DNA of 64,000 nucleotides from SKVR01 sp046291875 (GTDB taxonomy: Bacteria > Bacteroidota > Bacteroidia > Bacteroidales > UBA7960): contig JBKBSF010000010.1 of assembly GCA_046291875.1 (NCBI GenBank), positions 62,001-126,000 of the forward strand, given 5' to 3'. Shown in pieces: positions 60,328-64,000 of this stretch (position 1 is its first letter; every line of letters starts with the position of its first letter). The position numbers and the translations under genes were made by a program. Below the pieces are notes generated by a model, which was not told where the DNA came from, did no database searches, and worked only from the letters and a program-made list of their open reading frames with translations.

Positions 60328-61662
60328 ATGCGTGAAGATACACCCATAGATTTTAATGAAGTACAGAAACAAATTGCCCAGTTGGGGCTTTCGTCCGTAG
60401 GCCGGGCCTCCATTCGTGAGATCAAGCGACTGATCGACAATGTGGAGGAAGCGACCGGCCAGAAGTATGTTCGTATGGAGATGGGTATCCCCGGATTGCC
60501 CCCTTCCACCATCGGCGTGGAGGCAGAAATTGAGGCCCTGCGCAAAGGGGTTGCGGCCATCTATCCCGATATTGACGGGATAAAGCCGCTGAAAGCCGAG
60601 ATTTCCCGCTTTGTGAAGCTTTTTATGAATGCCGATGTGCAGGCCCGCTGTTGTATCCCCACCGTAGGAAGCATGCAGGGAAGCTTCGCCTCGTTTATGA
60701 CCCTGACCCGCATGTATCCCGAAAAGGATACCATCCTGTTCCTCGACCCCGGTTTTCCGGTGCATAAGCAGCAATGCCGTGTGCAGGGAATTCCTTTCGA
60801 TAGTTTTGATGTATACAACTATCGGGGCGAAAAGCTTCGCGAAAAGCTGGAAAGCCATCTGCAGAAAGGCAATGTGGCCGGTATGCTGTATTCCAATCCC
60901 AACAACCCCTCCTGGATTTGCTTTACCGATACCGAGCTGAAGATCATTGGTGAGCTGGCCACAAAATACAATGTGGTGGTGATGGAAGACCTGGCTTACT
61001 TCGGGATGGATTTCCGGCAGGATTTTTCAAAACCTGGTGCAGCGCCCTATCAGCCTTCAGTAACGCAGTACACCGACAACTACATCCTGTTTATCTCCAG
61101 CTCAAAACTGTTCAGCTATGCAGGGCAACGGATCGGTATGATGGTGATCAGCGACAAGCTGTTCGACACCCAGGCGGAAGGGTTGTGCCGGTACTACAAT
61201 TCCGATATCTTCGGGCGGGCCATGATTTTCGGCACTGTGTATGCCCTCAGCTCCGGCACCTCCCATGCAGCCCAGTACGCATTGCTGGCCATGCTCAAAG
61301 CAGCCAACAACGGGGAATTCAATTTCTGGGAGCCTGTGAAAGAGTACGGCGAGAAAGCTAAGATCATGAAAAAGCTCTTTACCGACAACGGCTTTAAGAT
61401 CGTTTACGATAAGGATGAAGACCAGCCCCTGGCCGATGGTTTTTTCTTTACCATCTCCTATCCGGGTATGACCGGCGAGGAACTCATTGAGAAATTTGTA
61501 TTCTACGGCATCAGTGCCATCTCACTTTCCATTACCGGCAGTGAACGCACCGAAGGACTTCGTGCCTGCACCTCCCTGGTGCGCCGCGAGCAGTTCCCCG
61601 AACTGGAGTATCGCCTGAAGAAGTTTCATGAGCATTACCCGGTGAATGAACCAGTCCGGTAA
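60328..61662 (+). CDS. Class I/II (fold-type I) PLP-dependent aminotransferase
   Basis: A 444-residue enzyme started at ATG 60328 (MREDTPIDFNEVQKQIAQLG); the in-frame extension upstream is hydrophobic and unlikely. Fold-type I marks: MGIPGLPPS near residue 52, YPDIDGIKPLKAEISRFV (about 79-96), YSNPNNPSW (188-196, substrate/PLP site), EDLAYFGMDF (220-229), the PLP lysine Lys260 in ISSSKLFSYAGQRIG, and Arg in RACTSLV near the C-terminus. Close bacterial relatives are annotated generally as pyridoxal-phosphate-dependent aminotransferases in Bacteroidota. The substrate is not readable. Strong terminator follows. Confidence 0.9.
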   Translation: MREDTPIDFNEVQKQIAQLGLSSVGRASIREIKRLIDNVEEATGQKYVRMEMGIPGLPPSTIGVEAEIEALRKGVAAIYPDIDGIKPLKAEISRFVKLFMNADVQARCCIPTVGSMQGSFASFMTLTRMYPEKDTILFLDPGFPVHKQQCRVQGIPFDSFDVYNYRGEKLREKLESHLQKGNVAGMLYSNPNNPSWICFTDTELKIIGELATKYNVVVMEDLAYFGMDFRQDFSKPGAAPYQPSVTQYTDNYILFISSSKLFSYAGQRIGMMVISDKLFDTQAEGLCRYYNSDIFGRAMIFGTVYALSSGTSHAAQYALLAMLKAANNGEFNFWEPVKEYGEKAKIMKKLFTDNGFKIVYDKDEDQPLADGFFFTISYPGMTGEELIEKFVFYGISAISLSITGSERTEGLRACTSLVRREQFPELEYRLKKFHEHYPVNEPVR

Positions 61663-61680
61663 CCGGAGACCTGAAAATAA

Positions 61681-61706
61681 AAAAGGATTGCTTTTGCAAT
61701 CCTTTT
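61681..61706 (+). terminator. Intrinsic terminator of the aminotransferase gene
   Basis: Perfect 11-base stem AAAAGGATTGC (61681-61691) with GCAATCCTTTT (61696-61706), TTTT loop, ending in a T-run. Confidence 0.92.
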
Positions 61707-62049
61707 TTCGTTCCTGTTGTTTCTCTGCTTTTTATAAGGAGGGAGAGATTTTTGATCCTTTCAACGGTATGCCTCCTGTATCCCCGATTTATTTTGTCCC
61801 AATGCAAAATTAAAAAGCTCTCCGGGATTACCTGTCTGCAAGTTGCTTCAAGTATAAATGCCATGTAATCAGTATTGTGCGGAATTGCTTTAAGTGGAGT
61901 ACCCACGCTCTCAATCTCAGATCTTAATTCAGAGGTAGCTACCCATCACTCACCTTCAGGCAAAATCCCTTATTTTTGCAAAACCCTAAACCCTACGTTA
62001 AACTTACCTCTCACCCCATCCCCCACAGCCCACAACTCATACGCCACCC
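61707..62049 (+). promoter_or_regulatory. Intergenic region with -7 element and C-rich leader of uvrC
   Basis: No gene seen. TATTTTTG at 61971-61978 is a perfect -7 match, with no TTTG at the correct distance. The 70 bases from there to the uvrC ATG are strikingly C-rich and purine-poor in their second half (TCACCCCATCCCCCACAGCC and onward) and begin with two CCCTAAA-type units at 61984-61995. Its transcript would be nearly unstructured with no Shine-Dalgarno site. Confidence 0.45.
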
Positions 62050-63858
62050 ATGTCTCTTGCACGCAATCCCGAAAAACTCCAGCTGATACTCAGGTCTCTG
62101 CCCGAAAAGCCGGGGGTTTATCAGTTTTTTGATGAGACAGAGAATATCATTTACATTGGCAAGGCCATCAGCCTGAAAAAGCGGGTGTCGTCCTACTTTA
62201 ACCGCGATACTTCGCAAAGTGGGAAAGTGATGGTGATGGTAAAGCGCATCCACGAAATCCGCCACATCATTGTGGATACGGAGATTGATGCCCTGCTGCT
62301 GGAAAACAACCTCATCAAGAAGTACCAGCCCCGCTACAATGTGATGCTCAAGGACGACAAGACTTTTCCGTGGATTTGCATTAAAAACGAACCCTTCCCC
62401 CGCATCTTTCCCACCCGAAAAGTAATCAAAGACGGGAGCCGCTACTTTGGGCCCTATGCCTCGGTGCGCATGATGAATACACTGCTGGAGCTTATCCGGC
62501 AACTCTTCCAGTACCGCACCTGCCGCCTGCAGCTTACCGATGCCAATATCAGGGCGGGCAAGTTCAAGGTGTGCCTCGAATACCACATCGGCAACTGCAA
62601 GGGGCCATGCGAAGGACATCAATCGGCCGAAGATTATCAGCTTATCCTCGACCAGATTACTGAAATTCTGAAAGGGAACCTGGGCACCGTGATACAGCAG
62701 CTCAAGGGGCTGATGCAGCAGTATGCTGCAGGGTATGCCTTCGAAAAGGCGCAGCTGGTAAAGGAGAAGCTCGACCTGCTGGAGAAGTATCAGGCCCGCT
62801 CCATGGTGGTGAATGCCGTGGTAAACAATGTGGATGTGTTCTCCATTGTATCGGACCCCGAGTTCGGGTATGTGAACTTTCTGAAGGTGGTAAACGGCGC
62901 CATTGTGCAATCGCACACCCTGGAGCTTAAAAAGCGACTGGATGAAAGCGACCCCGAGCTGCTGGAGATGGCCATCACCGAAATACGTCAGCGCTTCGAG
63001 AGCAATGCACGGGAGGTAATTGTGCCCTTCAAACCTGAAATATGCCTGCCCGACCTGCAGTACACCATCCCCCAGAGGGGCGACAAAAAGAAGCTGCTGG
63101 AGCTGTCGGAACGCAATGCCAAATACTACCGCCTGGAGAAACTCAAGCAAAAGGAGCTTGTGGACCCCCGCCGCCACACCCTTCGCATTCTGGAGCAGAT
63201 GCGCAAGGATTTGAACCTGCCCCAGCTGCCCGAGCACATCGAATGTTTCGACAACAGCAACACCCAGGGAAGCTACCCGGTGGCTGCCATGGTGGTGTTT
63301 CGCGATGCCCGGCCCAGCAAGAAAGATTACCGGCACTTCAACATCAAAACCGTGGAAGGCCCCGACGATTTTGCTTCCATGGAAGAGGTGGTGTACCGGC
63401 GCTACAAACGCCTGCTGGAAGAGGAGCAGCCCCTGCCACAACTGGTGGTGGTCGACGGGGGCAAAGGTCAGCTCAGCTCGGCCGTAACTGCCCTGGAGAA
63501 GCTTGGCCTGCGCGGCAAAATCCCCGTCATTGGCATCGCCAAACGTTTGGAGGAGATCTATTTTCCCGGAGATACCATCCCGGTGTATATCGACAAGAAG
63601 TCGGAAACCCTCAAAATAGTGCAGCACCTGCGCGACGAAGCCCACCGCTTTGGCATTACCCACCACCGGCAGCGTCGCCAGAAAGGGAGCCTGAAGTCGG
63701 AACTGGCCGACATTAAAGGCATAGGCGAGAAAACCGTAACCCTGCTGCTACGCAAATTCAAATCGGTACAAGGGATAAAAAGTGCCACAGCCGAAGAGCT
63801 GACTGCCGAAGTGGGGGCCGCCCGTGCGAAGATTATCAGGGCGTATTTTGGAGAGTGA
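62050..63858 (+). CDS. uvrC: Excinuclease ABC subunit UvrC
   Basis: A 602-residue DNA repair endonuclease subunit making both incisions in nucleotide excision repair with UvrB. N-terminal GIY-YIG nuclease (about 18-95: PGVYQFFDETENIIYIGKA), a Cys-rich stretch with four conserved-looking Cys (CRTCRLQ..C..C), UVR domain (about 205-240), RNase-H-like C-terminal nuclease (ECFDNSNTQGSYPVAAMVVF with Asp, LVVVDGGKGQLSSA with Asp), and helix-hairpin-helix DNA-binding end (LADIKGIGEKTVTLLLRKF). Length is normal. Base composition looks clearly GC-richer than the left part of the window, and a long antisense frame is only a by-product of that. Confidence 0.97.
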   Translation: MSLARNPEKLQLILRSLPEKPGVYQFFDETENIIYIGKAISLKKRVSSYFNRDTSQSGKVMVMVKRIHEIRHIIVDTEIDALLLENNLIKKYQPRYNVMLKDDKTFPWICIKNEPFPRIFPTRKVIKDGSRYFGPYASVRMMNTLLELIRQLFQYRTCRLQLTDANIRAGKFKVCLEYHIGNCKGPCEGHQSAEDYQLILDQITEILKGNLGTVIQQLKGLMQQYAAGYAFEKAQLVKEKLDLLEKYQARSMVVNAVVNNVDVFSIVSDPEFGYVNFLKVVNGAIVQSHTLELKKRLDESDPELLEMAITEIRQRFESNAREVIVPFKPEICLPDLQYTIPQRGDKKKLLELSERNAKYYRLEKLKQKELVDPRRHTLRILEQMRKDLNLPQLPEHIECFDNSNTQGSYPVAAMVVFRDARPSKKDYRHFNIKTVEGPDDFASMEEVVYRRYKRLLEEEQPLPQLVVVDGGKGQLSSAVTALEKLGLRGKIPVIGIAKRLEEIYFPGDTIPVYIDKKSETLKIVQHLRDEAHRFGITHHRQRRQKGSLKSELADIKGIGEKTVTLLLRKFKSVQGIKSATAEELTAEVGAARAKIIRAYFGE

Positions 63859-63896
63859 AAAGGTATAGGGGTGGAAAGGTTTAGTCGTTCAAGAGT

Positions 63897-63936
63897 CCCC
63901 AAGCCCCAGTCCCCAGGTCCCAAATCCCCTTGTCCC
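63897..63936 (-). repeat. Six-run G-tract (possible G-quadruplex) downstream of uvrC
   Basis: On the minus strand six runs of three or four G (complements of C-runs at 63897-63900, 63904-63907, 63911-63914, 63919-63921, 63926-63929, 63934-63936) are separated by three- or four-base spacers, a textbook G-quadruplex-forming pattern. Origin and role unknown. Confidence 0.75.
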
Positions 63937-63941
63937 AATAA

Positions 63942-63986
63942 AAAACCAGCCATAGCCGTTTATGTGCGTATGACTGGTTTTGTGTT
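63942..63986. terminator. Intrinsic terminator downstream of uvrC
   Basis: AAAACCAG-C-CATA (63942-63954) pairs with TATG-A-CTGGTTTT (63969-63981), one C-A mismatch, followed by GTGTTTTTC. Confidence 0.7.
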
Positions 63987-64000
63987 TTTCAGCAGTGTCG

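Noticed and set aside
61984..61995. CCCTAAA repeats resembling a telomere
   Set aside because: Only two units; no tandem array and no sign of a chromosome end.
62011..63666. 551-residue open frame antisense to uvrC
   Set aside because: It is a shadow of the GC-rich uvrC codons; it has no signal of its own, is rich in His/Leu/Gln typical of reverse-frame translation, and uvrC is certain.
1..64000. CRISPR arrays, insertion sequences, prophage genes, integrases
   Set aside because: No regularly spaced repeats, no transposase or phage-type proteins, and no paired terminal repeats were seen.

Overview
The window comes from a member of the Bacteroidota. Evidence: two SusC/SusD outer-membrane pairs, several other TonB-dependent receptors with carboxypeptidase-like regulatory domains, DUF4249 lipoproteins, two secreted proteases ending in type IX secretion (T9SS) type A sorting domains, A-rich start regions in place of strong Shine-Dalgarno sites, and promoters of the Bacteroidota type (TTTG, about 19-20 bases, TANNTTTG). 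T9SS cargo plus an Mrp antiporter and a sodium:solute symporter suggest an environmental, probably sodium-using, protein-degrading organism rather than a gut Bacteroides; that is inference.

Layout. 1-9214 (+): a module of DUF4249 lipoprotein (cut by the left edge), STN-type TonB receptor, MG2-like/plug protein and small secreted protein, followed by a third MG2/plug protein. 9358-12330 (-): a T9SS-exported lysyl-endopeptidase-like protease, divergent from 13037-26097 (+): two SusC/SusD pairs, a PKD-like lipoprotein, an orphan SusD-like_2 lipoprotein and a small lipocalin-like lipoprotein. 26244-32604 (+): a second copy of the four-gene receptor module in a different gene order. 32844-36881 (+): a large modular trypsin with a zymogen-like activation site and a T9SS tail. 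37122-43489: DUF1573 protein, DoxX/MauE-like membrane protein, TadA, an FNR-like reductase with RlmN, a HAMP-GAF sensor and a coiled-coil lipoprotein. 43680-50658: FtsX-type permease, STAS/SpoIIAA-like protein, class IV aminotransferase, a possible regulator and a sodium:solute symporter. 50751-50824: tRNA-Arg(TCT). 50997-56796 (+): an eight-gene Mrp Na+/H+ antiporter operon with a split MrpA. 56817-63858: SfsA, an S9 glutamyl-endopeptidase-like peptidase, a PLP aminotransferase and UvrC.

How the genes may work together. The secreted S1-type proteases, the periplasmic or exported S9 peptidase, RagAB/SusCD-like uptake pairs and aminotransferases fit a peptide-harvesting economy; there is no glycoside hydrolase in the window. 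The least explained content is the duplicated four-gene module (TonB receptor with an STN domain but no FecI/FecR nearby, DUF4249 lipoprotein, barrel-less MG2/plug protein, small secreted protein). It is my best candidate for an undescribed envelope system.

Limits: all assignments are by eye from sequence patterns. No database search, structure prediction or alignment program was run.
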